Origin: Treponema sp. | Lineage (GTDB): Bacteria > Spirochaetota > Spirochaetia > Treponematales > Treponemataceae | NCBI GenBank assembly: GCA_017548565.1 | Contig: JAFYZU010000024.1 | Coordinates: 1 to 64,000, forward strand | Length of the DNA: 64,000 nt | Direction of reading: 5' to 3' | Shown: one piece after another, positions 25,314-33,585 of the stretch | How positions within the stretch are numbered: the first letter of the stretch is position 1 | Layout: every line of letters begins with the position of its first letter | The notes under the pieces: generated by a model | Seen by the model: the letters and a program-made list of their open reading frames with translations, nothing else | Told to the model about the DNA's origin: nothing | The model's database searches: none | Program-made: the position numbers and the translations under genes

Positions 25314-26864
25314 TTATTTTCTTTTCCAGGTCGGACCATTCGGAGTATCAATTATTTCAATACCCATTCCGCTTAATTTATTACGGATTTCATCTGCCCT
25401 GGCAAAATCCCTGTTCTTTTTAGCTTCTGTACGTTCAGCAACAAGAGCATCTATTTCCTTTGCCATAGGATCGTCAGCATGAAGATTTAAGTTGTTTTCA
25501 GCAGACGATGCTTCTTTTTCTTCAAAAACCTTTAATCCGTTTTTTATAACATCAAGACAAAGAACCCTGTCCATCTTATGAATAACTGCCAGAGCCTGTG
25601 ATGCCTTTACACCCTTACCGTTCGATTCCTTCTGCATTGCCGCAACAGCGACTGGAGTTGCAAGATCATTTTCAAGTCCTTCGCAGAACTTAGAATAGTT
25701 TTCATCCGTAAAATCAATTTCATCAAGAAGCTTACTGTAGTTATCCTGAGTCAATGCAAAATTTTCTTCATCAGCTGCTTTTTTAATAAGTTTTGCAATC
25801 CTTTCATTAAGTGCAGCACGACTTGATTTTGCAGATTCCATTCCGTTTATACTGAAGGTAAGAGGCTTTCTGTAATGACCTCCAAGAAGGAAATAACGGT
25901 AATCAAGAGGTTCAAATCCCTTGTCCTTCAGAGAAAATCCTTTTTCCGGTGGAAGCGATGTCTGAAGCGTAATAAAATTTCCAGAAGATTTAGACATTTT
26001 ACCGCCTTCAAGAATCAAAAACTCATTGTGCAGCCAGTAATTTACCCATGGACCTTTTGCACGTTCTGCTTCGTCAAAACTTCCTTCGCTCTGTGCAATT
26101 TCATTTGTATGATGAACCGGAGGATGATCTATTCCGCCTGTATGAATGTCAAAATGCTTTCCAAGATATTTCATGCTCATTGCAGAACATTCGATGTGCC
26201 AGCCCGGATAACCGCGTCCCCATGGACTATCCCATGTCATAGCCTGATCTTCAAATTTCGACTTTGTAAACCAGAGGACAAAATCACCGGGATTGCGTTT
26301 ATTTTCATCTACAACTACAACCTTTCGTTTACCAGCCCCTGCCTTTAATTCTTCAACATTCAGATTAGCAAGCTTACCGTAATCAGGGAAAGTAGAAATA
26401 TCATAATAAAGATTACCGCCTGCCATATAAGTATGACCGTTTGTTTCTATTTTCTTAATAAGCTCAATCATATCCTGAATGTGTTCAGTTGCACGACAGA
26501 TGACATCAGGGTGACGGATATTAAGGGCATCTATATCCTTCATAAAAGCTTCTGTATAGAAATTTGCAACTTCAAGAACACTCTGATGACGATCTGCTGC
26601 AGATTTTTTCATCTTGTCTTCACCGTTGTCACCATCATCAGTTAAGTGACCTACATCGGTAATATTCATGACATGCTTCACATCATAACCAAGAAGCCTG
26701 AGAGTCTTATCCAGCACATCCCAGCATACATAAGCACGAAGATTTCCAATATGAGCATAATTATAAACAGTAGGACCACAGCCATAAAAACCGGCAAAAC
26801 CTTCACGAATAGGCTTAAACTCTTGCATTGTGCGTCCCATTGTATTGTATAATCTTAGTGCCAT
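25314..26864 (-). CDS. cysS: Cysteinyl-tRNA synthetase
   Basis: 516 aa, class I synthetase that charges tRNA-Cys. The HIGH-like motif is GCGPTVYNYAHIGN, which includes the zinc-ligand Cys of that segment, and the KMSKS motif is GGKMSKSSGNF. WHIECSAM supplies another zinc ligand. The length is a little above the usual 460-490 aa, with a Glu/Asn-rich linker near residues 435-470 before the C-terminal end. GAGGT precedes the ATG. Confidence 0.96.
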   Translation of the reverse strand: MALRLYNTMGRTMQEFKPIREGFAGFYGCGPTVYNYAHIGNLRAYVCWDVLDKTLRLLGYDVKHVMNITDVGHLTDDGDNGEDKMKKSAADRHQSVLEVANFYTEAFMKDIDALNIRHPDVICRATEHIQDMIELIKKIETNGHTYMAGGNLYYDISTFPDYGKLANLNVEELKAGAGKRKVVVVDENKRNPGDFVLWFTKSKFEDQAMTWDSPWGRGYPGWHIECSAMSMKYLGKHFDIHTGGIDHPPVHHTNEIAQSEGSFDEAERAKGPWVNYWLHNEFLILEGGKMSKSSGNFITLQTSLPPEKGFSLKDKGFEPLDYRYFLLGGHYRKPLTFSINGMESAKSSRAALNERIAKLIKKAADEENFALTQDNYSKLLDEIDFTDENYSKFCEGLENDLATPVAVAAMQKESNGKGVKASQALAVIHKMDRVLCLDVIKNGLKVFEEKEASSAENNLNLHADDPMAKEIDALVAERTEAKKNRDFARADEIRNKLSGMGIEIIDTPNGPTWKRK

Positions 26865-26882
26865 AATAATACCTCTATACTT

Positions 26883-26911
26883 ATTATATATTTTTTCAAA
26901 GGATTAAACAA
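26883..26911 (-). promoter_or_regulatory. Sigma70-type promoter of cysS
   Basis: TTGTTT (26911-26906), 17-base spacer, perfect TATAAT (26888-26883). The leader is about 12 bases and still contains GAGGT, so cysS is not leaderless. Confidence 0.6.
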
Positions 26912-26944
26912 CAAGGCAAAAAATAAATATACAATTACCTGCTG

Positions 26945-26973
26945 TTGAAGAAGCATGTTTTTTTTCTTATAAT
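26945..26973 (+). promoter_or_regulatory. Promoter with +1 at the murB GTG
   Basis: TTGAAG (26945-26950), 17-base spacer, perfect TATAAT (26968-26973), six bases, then GTG at 26980. The transcript should begin at or next to the G of the start codon. Confidence 0.65.
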
Positions 26974-26979
26974 AATTTT

Positions 26980-27975
26980 GTGGCAGATTACGAAGCTTTA
27001 ATTCAGGTTTTACATAACCATGATGCATTCAAAGGAAAAATCTCAAGAGATGAACCGCTCGCACCAAAAACTACATTTAAAGTCGGCGGGAATGCAGATT
27101 TGTTTATTGCACCCGAAAATTATTATTCCTTTCAGATTGCAATCGAATCGCTGCTTAAATTCCAGATTCCTTTCTTTATCCTTGGCGGCGGAAGTAATAT
27201 AGTCATGAATGATGAAGGCGTTAAAGGAGCCGTAATATCAACTCAGGCATTCAATGATGCTGAAATTTTTCCTGCAGGTGACTGTCCTAAAGAATTCGGT
27301 AAAATTGAACTTGATAAAAATCAGGTGCTTGTTACCTGTTTTTCCGGAACGCCGATGGCATCGCTGGTTAATTTCTGTACCGATAAGAATTTTAGCGGAT
27401 TAGAACAGTTTGCAGGACTTCCCGGAACAGTCGGCGGTGCAGTATACATGAATGCACGCTGCTTTGAAAAATCAATTTCAGATATTCTGTTTTCAGTGAG
27501 TTATATGGATTATTCAGAAGGTAAGGTAACTTTAAAAAAAGACAGATATAATCCTTCTGACTGGGCTTACAAGAAATCACCGTATCAGAATAACAAAACC
27601 TTCATTACAACTGCAACCTTCATCCTCATCAGAAAAAAAGAAAGTGAAAAACCACTGATTCAAAATGAATGCAAAAAATATATCAATGAACGTGTGAGTA
27701 AAGGTCATTTTAAATATCCGAGCGCAGGTTCTGTTTTTAAGAATAATCATGCTTTTGGAAAACCAAGCGGACAGATTATCGATGAAGCAGGCTTAAAGGG
27801 GTATCAAATCGGTGGTGCAAAAATTGCAGATTTTCATGGAAATTTCATCATAAACTTCAACAAAGCTTCGTCAAAAGACATAGAACAGCTTGTAAATCAT
27901 ACAATCGAAACTGTACAAAAAAAATTCGGTTTTGTACTTGAGCCGGAAATAATTTTTTCCGATAAATTACTGTAA
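26980..27975 (+). CDS. murB: UDP-N-acetylenolpyruvoylglucosamine reductase
   Basis: 331 aa, cytoplasmic FAD enzyme reducing enolpyruvyl-UDP-GlcNAc to UDP-MurNAc in peptidoglycan synthesis. Visible are the FAD loops TTFKVGGNADLF and LGGGSNIV, the GLPGTVGGAVYMNA segment, and YPSAGSVFKN with the catalytic Ser. The C-terminal LEPEII supplies the conserved Glu. GTG start without a Shine-Dalgarno; translation from a leaderless GTG is inferred. Isolated transcription unit divergent from cysS. Confidence 0.95.
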   Translation: MADYEALIQVLHNHDAFKGKISRDEPLAPKTTFKVGGNADLFIAPENYYSFQIAIESLLKFQIPFFILGGGSNIVMNDEGVKGAVISTQAFNDAEIFPAGDCPKEFGKIELDKNQVLVTCFSGTPMASLVNFCTDKNFSGLEQFAGLPGTVGGAVYMNARCFEKSISDILFSVSYMDYSEGKVTLKKDRYNPSDWAYKKSPYQNNKTFITTATFILIRKKESEKPLIQNECKKYINERVSKGHFKYPSAGSVFKNNHAFGKPSGQIIDEAGLKGYQIGGAKIADFHGNFIINFNKASSKDIEQLVNHTIETVQKKFGFVLEPEIIFSDKLL

Positions 27976-27980
27976 GTTTA

Positions 27981-28009
27981 TTGACAAATAAAAATGCTGA
28001 TTTTATACT
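27981..28009 (+). promoter_or_regulatory. Consensus-like promoter of the cNMP-binding protein gene
   Basis: Perfect TTGACA (27981-27986), 17-base spacer, TATACT (28004-28009). It starts 6 bases after the murB stop. The predicted +1 near 28016 gives a leader of about 20 bases with GGTGGG. Confidence 0.65.
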
Positions 28010-28036
28010 TATTAATAGTATATACTGGTGGGTATT

Positions 28037-29233
28037 GTGTTACAGTTACAGATTATTAACTTTAAAAAAGATTCATATCTCGTCGTAGAAGGCAAATCTG
28101 ACAGCGATCGTTTTTTCATCATTCAGAAGGGAAACGTTCAATGCTTTAAATCCGCAGGTACAGGCATACAACCGTTTATGCTCGGACCAGGAGATTTCGT
28201 CGGCGTAGTTCCATGTATGTCAGGACACCTTCAGATTGAAACTGCAGTAGCGATGACAGACGTAACTGCTATTTCCGTAAGACGTGATCAGTATTCAGAG
28301 TTAATCGTAAACAATACACCGGTCGCATTGAAAATCATCAGAACCTTTGCAAACAGAATGCGTCAGATGAATGAAATGCTTACAATCGCAACATTAAATA
28401 CAGTAGTTACCGATTCTTCCGAACAGATTTTAAAGGTTGCTGAATATTATGAGAACACAATGAAAAAAGACATTGCTGTTTTTGCATACTATCAGTATTT
28501 AAAAACAAGACCAGTTGGACCTCAGGCAGAGCTTGCAAAGAAAAAATTCATTATGCTCAAGCAGCGCACAAATGCAGTTTATTTTGAACCGACTCAGGAC
28601 CTTACAAGAGAATATCCGAAAGATACAATGATTTTCTCCGAATCGCAGAAAGGAAATGACATGTTCATCATACAGAGCGGTGAGGTAGCAATTTCAAAGG
28701 TAGTGGACGGTAATGAAGTAACTCTTGCAGTACTAAAAAAAGGTGATATGTTCGGTGAAATGGCACTGCTCGAAAACAAGCCTCGTTCAGCAAGTGCAAT
28801 AGCACACAGCAACTGCCGTCTTATGGTAGTAAACCATGCCAACTTCAATCAGATGGTATCTACACAACCGCAGCTTATCTCCCGTTTAACTACCACTCTT
28901 GCCGAAAGATTATGGTCAATGTACCGTCAGCTTGATAATGCAAATATTTCAGATCCTAACCAGAAAATGCTCGATATGCTTTCCCTTCAGATTGAAAAAC
29001 AGAAAATAAATATTGATAAGCTTGTAAACAAAGGAATGCAGACAGAATTGACATCTCTTGATCTTGCCAACATGTGCGGTATTCCAAAGGAACAGCAGCC
29101 GTCGGTAATCTACAATTTCCAGCAGTCATCACACATAAAGCTTGTTGATATGAAAATATTCATAAAGGATGTTCCTGAATTATTAAAGCAGACTGCATTC
29201 TACAGAAAACAGCGCTCACTTTCAAAAGAATAA
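28037..29233 (+). CDS. Protein with two cyclic-nucleotide-binding domains
   Basis: 398 aa from the GTG at 28037, chosen because GGTGGG lies four bases upstream; an in-frame GTG at 28028 would be three codons longer. The first cNMP domain covers about residues 1-110 and is degenerate. The second (about 190-305) has the phosphate-binding cassette GDMFGEMALLENKPRSASA. No helix-turn-helix follows; the C-terminal 90 residues are helical. It is therefore likely a sensor or adaptor rather than a Crp-type transcription factor. Ligand (cAMP, cGMP or c-di-AMP) not determinable. Confidence 0.75.
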   Translation: MLQLQIINFKKDSYLVVEGKSDSDRFFIIQKGNVQCFKSAGTGIQPFMLGPGDFVGVVPCMSGHLQIETAVAMTDVTAISVRRDQYSELIVNNTPVALKIIRTFANRMRQMNEMLTIATLNTVVTDSSEQILKVAEYYENTMKKDIAVFAYYQYLKTRPVGPQAELAKKKFIMLKQRTNAVYFEPTQDLTREYPKDTMIFSESQKGNDMFIIQSGEVAISKVVDGNEVTLAVLKKGDMFGEMALLENKPRSASAIAHSNCRLMVVNHANFNQMVSTQPQLISRLTTTLAERLWSMYRQLDNANISDPNQKMLDMLSLQIEKQKINIDKLVNKGMQTELTSLDLANMCGIPKEQQPSVIYNFQQSSHIKLVDMKIFIKDVPELLKQTAFYRKQRSLSKE

Positions 29234-29260
29234 GAAAATTCAAAAGATTCAAGTTTGTGA

Positions 29261-29288
29261 TTAACATTTTCCTCAATACTCCGATAAT
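29261..29288 (+). promoter_or_regulatory. Promoter with +1 at the ATG of the 179-aa exported protein
   Basis: TTAACA (29261-29266), 16-base spacer, GATAAT (29283-29288), then six bases and the ATG at 29295. No Shine-Dalgarno lies before the ATG. Confidence 0.5.
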
Positions 29289-29294
29289 ATCATT

Positions 29295-29834
29295 ATGAAA
29301 AGGATAAATTTCATTTTTTTAATATTGCTTGTTTCTTTCTCAAATATAACTGCACAGTCGCTCCCAAACGGCTATAAAAACATCAAACTCGGCATGTCAC
29401 TTGAAGAAACTAAATCAGCCCTCGAAAAAAATGCAGATTTCGGTTATCACGGCGACAGGGATGTTTCTCTTCTTCCAGGTGAAAATAAAATCCTGATTGA
29501 AACAGATTCGCAGAGAGGTTATGGCTCTGATTTTCTTGGCCGATGCTGGTTTCAGTTTTATAACGAAAAGCTTTATATCATCACAATCAATATAAATCCG
29601 GAACGTATGGACTATTATTCGATGTTCAAGAATTTTTCAGATAAATACGGAGATCCTGATCAGCTTGATCCTTCAAAATCTGTATGGATGAACGACAACG
29701 TAACAATAATGCTTGAAAAACCTCTGAGCGTAAAATATATTGACAACAAAACTTACGAAGAAATTCAAAAGATGAGCACTGTCGAAAAAAGCGGCGAAGA
29801 ATTTACACGTGAAATGTTCCTGGAGGATTTTTAA
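29295..29834 (+). CDS. Exported protein of unknown function
   Basis: 179 aa. An N-terminal signal peptide (MKRINFIFLILLVSFSNITAQ) predicts cleavage after the AxA-like ITA. The mature protein has a LGMSLEETKSALEK segment typical of small periplasmic proteins that use a repeated G-M/L-x2-EE helix motif. It ends just before a second exported gene (3-base gap), so they form an operon. Function not recognised. Confidence 0.65.
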   Translation: MKRINFIFLILLVSFSNITAQSLPNGYKNIKLGMSLEETKSALEKNADFGYHGDRDVSLLPGENKILIETDSQRGYGSDFLGRCWFQFYNEKLYIITININPERMDYYSMFKNFSDKYGDPDQLDPSKSVWMNDNVTIMLEKPLSVKYIDNKTYEEIQKMSTVEKSGEEFTREMFLEDF

Positions 29835-29837
29835 TCA

Positions 29838-30293
29838 ATGAAAAAAATATTATCCTCTGCAATACTTTTTCTGTTATTTTTATCTGCCGTTTCATGCAAA
29901 GAAAAACATACAAGACTTCCTTCAAAAGATTTAACAATTACAAGAAGTAATGGTACAACAATCACTGTAGATGCCGAAATTGCCAAAACAAATGAAACCC
30001 GACAGTTCGGCTTTATGGAAAGAGAAGAAATCCCCGATGGTACCGGCATGATTTTTGTTTTTGAACAGGATCAGATTCTCCGCTTCTGGATGAAAAACAC
30101 ACCTACCCCGCTTTCAATTGCTTATATTGACCGCAACGGAAAAATCCGTGATATATTTGATATGACTCCCTTCAGTCTTTCAGAAATTGTGAGTACAGTT
30201 TCAGTAAGATATGCACTTGAAGTTCCGCAGGGATGGTTCCAGAAAAACGACATCAAAACCGGAGATATGGTTGAGCTCTTGGAAGAATGGTAA
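29838..30293 (+). CDS. DUF192-family lipoprotein
   Basis: 151 aa. Lipoprotein signal with Cys20 after SAVS. The rest is one DUF192 domain: ETRQFGFMEREEIPDGTGMIFVFEQ and RFWMKNTPTPLSIAYIDRNGKI are its characteristic segments. The family is widespread in bacteria and archaea with no assigned activity. TGGAGGA precedes the ATG inside the end of the upstream gene. Co-transcribed with the 179-aa exported protein. Confidence 0.82.
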   Translation: MKKILSSAILFLLFLSAVSCKEKHTRLPSKDLTITRSNGTTITVDAEIAKTNETRQFGFMEREEIPDGTGMIFVFEQDQILRFWMKNTPTPLSIAYIDRNGKIRDIFDMTPFSLSEIVSTVSVRYALEVPQGWFQKNDIKTGDMVELLEEW

Positions 30294-30300
30294 TCAGCGG

Positions 30301-31455
30301 TTACTGATCTTTTTCAAGCTTTAAAAGCTCTGCAGAAGCAATTACATCATTCGGATCATATTCAAGAACAATCGTAAAATATTTTCTTGCTGCTTCTTTA
30401 TCGCCCTGAGCCAGTGAAAGATAACCAAGGTTTGATATTATTTTTGTACTTTCAGGATCCAGTGAGAATGCTTTTTCAAGATTCTTTTTTGCTTCATCGA
30501 ATTCTTTTTCCTGAATACAGCACAATGCTATTTCATTGTATGTATCTGCCTGATCCTCGCCGCCTTCACATTTCAATGATTCAAGGAAAGCCTGTTTAGC
30601 ATCAGAAAATCTCGAAAGCTTTCTTAGTCCCCAGCCAAGCAAAAACCATGCATTCCACACCTTCGGATTATGCTGAAGAAATATTCTTACTTCCTCCAGA
30701 CCTTTTTCTTCTTCTCCACGATTGATAAGACTGTAGGCATTTTTAAAACGTTCGTCATCAAGATTCTGCGTCTTGATATAATTTATCATTTCCTGGGCCC
30801 GTTCTTTTTTATATACACCGTTTTCACCAAGATCTTCATCGCTCACATCACAGGTTAAGGCAACATAAGTTTCAAAAGCATCCTTTGCCTCCCGGAACTG
30901 TTTCTTTTTAAGATAAAAGAATCCTGCATTAAAAAACGCATCTGCAATCGGAGGGTCTGCTTCCATCACCTGTTTATAATACGCTTCGGCATCATTATCG
31001 TAAGCATCAGCATCTTCATTAAGATTGGAACGACGGTAACTTTCTGCCCTCTGATCAAGAAACAAAGCAAGATTAAGAACGATTGCATTATCAAGAGGAT
31101 CAAGTCCATAAAGCGCAAGAAAAATTTCTTCTGCAAGTTCAAAATCTTCATTTTTTGTTTTTAAGATTGCCGCTTCACACAATTCCTTTTTAATATTTGG
31201 TTTTGCTTTAGTGATGATTGAACGGTAATAATCAAGGTTCGGATTTTTCTTGTCGTATGCAAGTACAGTAAGGATTCCCGCAAGCACCTGTTCACTTGTC
31301 ATTTCCGAGGGATTAAAAGTTCCGGGAGCATCAGTAGTTTTAGCCTGAACCGGAAGAGGAATTGTCGGATCTATTTTCATTGCATTTTCGCTTAATGAAA
31401 AATTTTCGTTTAAATTAATGTAATAAATGGATTCAAGAGGATTTTTCGGATTCAT
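30301..31455 (-). CDS. Tetratricopeptide-repeat protein
   Basis: 384 aa, no signal peptide or membrane segment. Several TPR-like helical repeats can be read in the middle and C-terminal parts: DAFFNAGFFYLKKKQFREAKDAF, WNAWFLLGWGLRKLSRFSDAKQAF and IISNLGYLSLAQGDKEAARKYF. TPR arrays are protein-interaction scaffolds; the partner is unknown. It follows the PilZ gene by 36 bases, so the two are likely one operon. Tail-to-tail with the DUF192 gene, 7 bases apart. Confidence 0.8.
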   Translation of the reverse strand: MNPKNPLESIYYINLNENFSLSENAMKIDPTIPLPVQAKTTDAPGTFNPSEMTSEQVLAGILTVLAYDKKNPNLDYYRSIITKAKPNIKKELCEAAILKTKNEDFELAEEIFLALYGLDPLDNAIVLNLALFLDQRAESYRRSNLNEDADAYDNDAEAYYKQVMEADPPIADAFFNAGFFYLKKKQFREAKDAFETYVALTCDVSDEDLGENGVYKKERAQEMINYIKTQNLDDERFKNAYSLINRGEEEKGLEEVRIFLQHNPKVWNAWFLLGWGLRKLSRFSDAKQAFLESLKCEGGEDQADTYNEIALCCIQEKEFDEAKKNLEKAFSLDPESTKIISNLGYLSLAQGDKEAARKYFTIVLEYDPNDVIASAELLKLEKDQ

Positions 31456-31491
31456 TATCTTTTCCTGCTATATATGATTTTTAAATCTCCG

Positions 31492-31614
31492 CTAAAAATC
31501 GAGATCTTCTATCGGTTCTAATTCAAGAGTATCCTGAACCGGTTTTATGCTTTGTACTGATTGTACATTCTGTACGCCTTGAACAGCCTGCACTGGTTTT
31601 ACACTCTGTACAGG
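31492..31614 (-). repeat. Pro-Val-Gln low-complexity tail of the PilZ protein
   Basis: The codons encode PVQSVKPVQAVQGVQNVQSVQSIKPVQ in short imperfect units, most of three or four residues. The DNA repeats a CTGTACA/TTGTACA-like core. Such a tail is likely to vary in length between strains by slippage (inference). Confidence 0.6.
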
Positions 31615-32532
31615 TTGTGCCGGCTGAGGCTTCGCATTCATTTCCTTTATTACAGGAGGAACGGCAGAATCATCGGCTGTACTAATTACAGGTCCTTTTA
31701 TTCCTGCAGATTCCTGCTGAAGGAATTTTTTCTGGAAGTTAGTAATAAAATTGTTAATGTGCATTTTATAGGACATCGGAACTGAATCAACATTATAAGC
31801 AACATGCACAGAAGCAATATCTTTACGACCTTCAAGAAATTCTGCACGAGGGATTGTTCCGGAAACGATAAATGATTCGTTAGTATCATTAAAATCAAAG
31901 CGTAACTTAATAGGTTTTCCGACAAGAAATTTTGGAACTCCTACCAGCATGATTTTTGCACCACTGAAAGACAGGTCTTTAAGAATACAACGACGCGGAA
32001 CATTATCTACCCATACAATAGATTCTTCCTTATCCATTCCAAGCTTACGCAAAGAATTCTGATCAACATTAATACGTTCTTCCTTTCTGTTAATAAAATT
32101 TTCACTGGCTTCAATAAATTCACCGATTCGTGAAATCAAATCATCAGGCGGCCGCTGATTAAATTCAAGCGTAACGATTGCAAGCTCACTTGTTCCCTTG
32201 TACGGTTTTATATCAATAACTGAGCAATTAACAAAAAAATGAATCGGCTGATTATTCTGATCAATAAAACAATACTTAAGGTTTACTGTCATTTTTGCAT
32301 TCTTCTGCATTTCAGTAAACGCACCGCTTTGTGTACCGATGATAATTTTAGCCATCTGCAGTGATGAGGAATTTAAAATACATGGCCACTGTCCACCATT
32401 GCACTTTATATAAATTTGACGAGGATCAAGCTTTAATGTAAGCAGATTTGCTTTTGTAAAAACTATTTCCTTGTCACGAAAATAATCATAATAATGAGCA
32501 ATTTGAAGACTTGTAGTAGTAGAAAAACTCAT
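31492..32532 (-). CDS. PilZ-domain protein, probable c-di-GMP receptor
   Basis: 346 aa. The N-terminal half (about 1-140) is a beta-rich accessory domain. A PilZ domain occupies about residues 150-265, with the RR pair in VPRRCILKDLSFSGAKI followed by D-x-S-F-S-G, the standard c-di-GMP-binding signatures. The C-terminal 70 residues are low complexity with repeated Pro-Val-Gln units. A c-di-GMP-responsive role in motility or surface regulation is a family-based inference. Predicted to be leaderless; heads an operon with the TPR protein. Confidence 0.85.
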   Translation of the reverse strand: MSFSTTTSLQIAHYYDYFRDKEIVFTKANLLTLKLDPRQIYIKCNGGQWPCILNSSSLQMAKIIIGTQSGAFTEMQKNAKMTVNLKYCFIDQNNQPIHFFVNCSVIDIKPYKGTSELAIVTLEFNQRPPDDLISRIGEFIEASENFINRKEERINVDQNSLRKLGMDKEESIVWVDNVPRRCILKDLSFSGAKIMLVGVPKFLVGKPIKLRFDFNDTNESFIVSGTIPRAEFLEGRKDIASVHVAYNVDSVPMSYKMHINNFITNFQKKFLQQESAGIKGPVISTADDSAVPPVIKEMNAKPQPAQPVQSVKPVQAVQGVQNVQSVQSIKPVQDTLELEPIEDLDF

Positions 32533-32538
32533 ATTTTT

Positions 32539-32567
32539 ATTTTATTCCATATTCAGTATTGTTTCAA
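32539..32567 (-). promoter_or_regulatory. Promoter with +1 at the PilZ-gene ATG
   Basis: TTGAAA (32567-32562), 17-base spacer, TAAAAT (32544-32539), six bases, then the ATG at 32532. No Shine-Dalgarno is visible. Confidence 0.6.
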
Positions 32568-32604
32568 TCATTTTTAGTATTAAAACAAGATTTAAAAATA
32601 TAAA

Positions 32605-32630
32605 AATCCGCCAGATATAACTGACGGATT
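32605..32630 (-). terminator. Terminator of the alpha (rplQ) operon
   Basis: On the minus strand AATCCGTCAG / CTGGCGGATT pairs over 10 bp with one mismatch and a 6-base loop, followed by TTTTATATTTTT. It lies 35 bases after the zinc-ribbon gene, the last gene of the long ribosomal block. Confidence 0.75.
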
Positions 32631-32664
32631 CATAACAAATCAAATATTTGTTTTATAACAAGGC

Positions 32665-32973
32665 TTATTCAGCAGGTGTTTCTGCAGGTGCCTCGGCAGG
32701 AGCTTCAGCCGGTGTTTCAGCAGCAGGAGCTTCTGTTGCAGCGGTTTCTTCTGCAGGTGCTTCTGTTGCAGCAGCTTCAGGAGCTGGAGCAGGAGCTTCT
32801 TTTACAGCAACATTCTTTAAATGTGCATTACAGAATTTACAAATATTTACTGTTTGACCATTTACTTCCTTTTCATAAAGAACTTTGATATTTTCTTTTC
32901 CACAAATAGCACAAGTTCCTCTACCATGCTTTGGAAGTGATCTGATACCAGATCCACGGTGGTTCTTTGACAT
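32665..32973 (-). CDS. Small zinc-ribbon protein with acidic Ala/Pro/Glu tail
   Basis: 102 aa. Residues 1-58 are basic and hold two CxxC pairs, Cys21/Cys24 and Cys45/Cys48, a zinc-ribbon layout (CAICGK...ICKFCNAHL). Residues 59-102 are an Ala-Pro-Glu repeat tail. GGAGT lies before the ATG. It is the last gene after rplQ and is followed by the terminator, so it is co-expressed with ribosomal proteins. I do not recognise the family; a ribosome-associated role is inferred from context only. Confidence 0.7.
   Translation of the reverse strand: MSKNHRGSGIRSLPKHGRGTCAICGKENIKVLYEKEVNGQTVNICKFCNAHLKNVAVKEAPAPAPEAAATEAPAEETAATEAPAAETPAEAPAEAPAETPAE
32668..32800 (-). repeat. Low-complexity Ala/Pro/Glu-coding repeat
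   Basis: Imperfect repeats of GCAGGTGCTTCTG-like units (minus strand GCNGAAACNCCNGCN) encode the acidic tail of the zinc-ribbon protein. Recombinational length change would stay in frame because units are multiples of three. Confidence 0.6.
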
Positions 32974-33009
32974 ATAGACTCCTTTTCTTGTTTAAGTCAC
33001 ATCGCAAGC

Positions 33010-33585
33010 TTATTCAGCTTTTGATTCTGTCTTCTTAGCAGCTGCTTTTTTTGCTTCAGGCTTTTTTTCAGTTTCCTTCTTTGCCTTAGCTGGAGCAGCA
33101 TCCTTAGACTTGCTTTCTGCAGTTTTCTTAGTCTTTGCTGATTCTGCTTTTGGAGCAGCTTTTGGTGCTGCCTTTGGAGCGGCTTTTTTAGCAGGTTTTT
33201 CCTGTTTTTCTGCCTTTTCTGTTTCAAGCTTATAATCAACTAATTCTAAAATTACTACGTCAGCAGCATCACCCTGGCGGTAACCTAACTTAAGAACTCG
33301 AGTATAACCACCATTTCTTTCTTTCATGCGTGGTCCGATTTCTGTAAAAAGTTTATTAAGGACTTTTTCATCCGCAATAAACTTAGCTACTTCACGACGA
33401 TTATGAACAGTATCTTCTTTAGCTCTTGTAATAAGCTTTTCTGCTGATTTTCTTACTTCAAGTGCCTTCGATTTAGTTGTAGTAATTCTCTCATATCTAA
33501 AGAGTGATGTTACCATATTGCGTGACATAGCACGACGATGTGCCGTTGTACGTGAAAGCGGATTAAAACCATTCTTATGATTCAT
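33010..33585 (-). CDS. rplQ: Ribosomal protein L17 with long basic tail
   Basis: 191 aa from the ATG at 33585, which follows a GGAAGA site; the start 12 codons upstream is inside rpoA. Residues 1-120 are canonical L17 ([18 protein letters not shown]). The last 70 or so residues are a Lys/Ala/Pro-rich, histone-H1-like extension ([14 protein letters not shown]) absent from E. coli L17. L17 lines the peptide exit region of the 50S subunit, so the tail would sit at the surface. It overlaps the end of rpoA by 11 bases. Confidence 0.95.
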   Translation of the reverse strand: MNHKNGFNPLSRTTAHRRAMSRNMVTSLFRYERITTTKSKALEVRKSAEKLITRAKEDTVHNRREVAKFIADEKVLNKLFTEIGPRMKERNGGYTRVLKLGYRQGDAADVVILELVDYKLETEKAEKQEKPAKKAAPKAAPKAAPKAESAKTKKTAESKSKDAAPAKAKKETEKKPEAKKAAAKKTESKAE

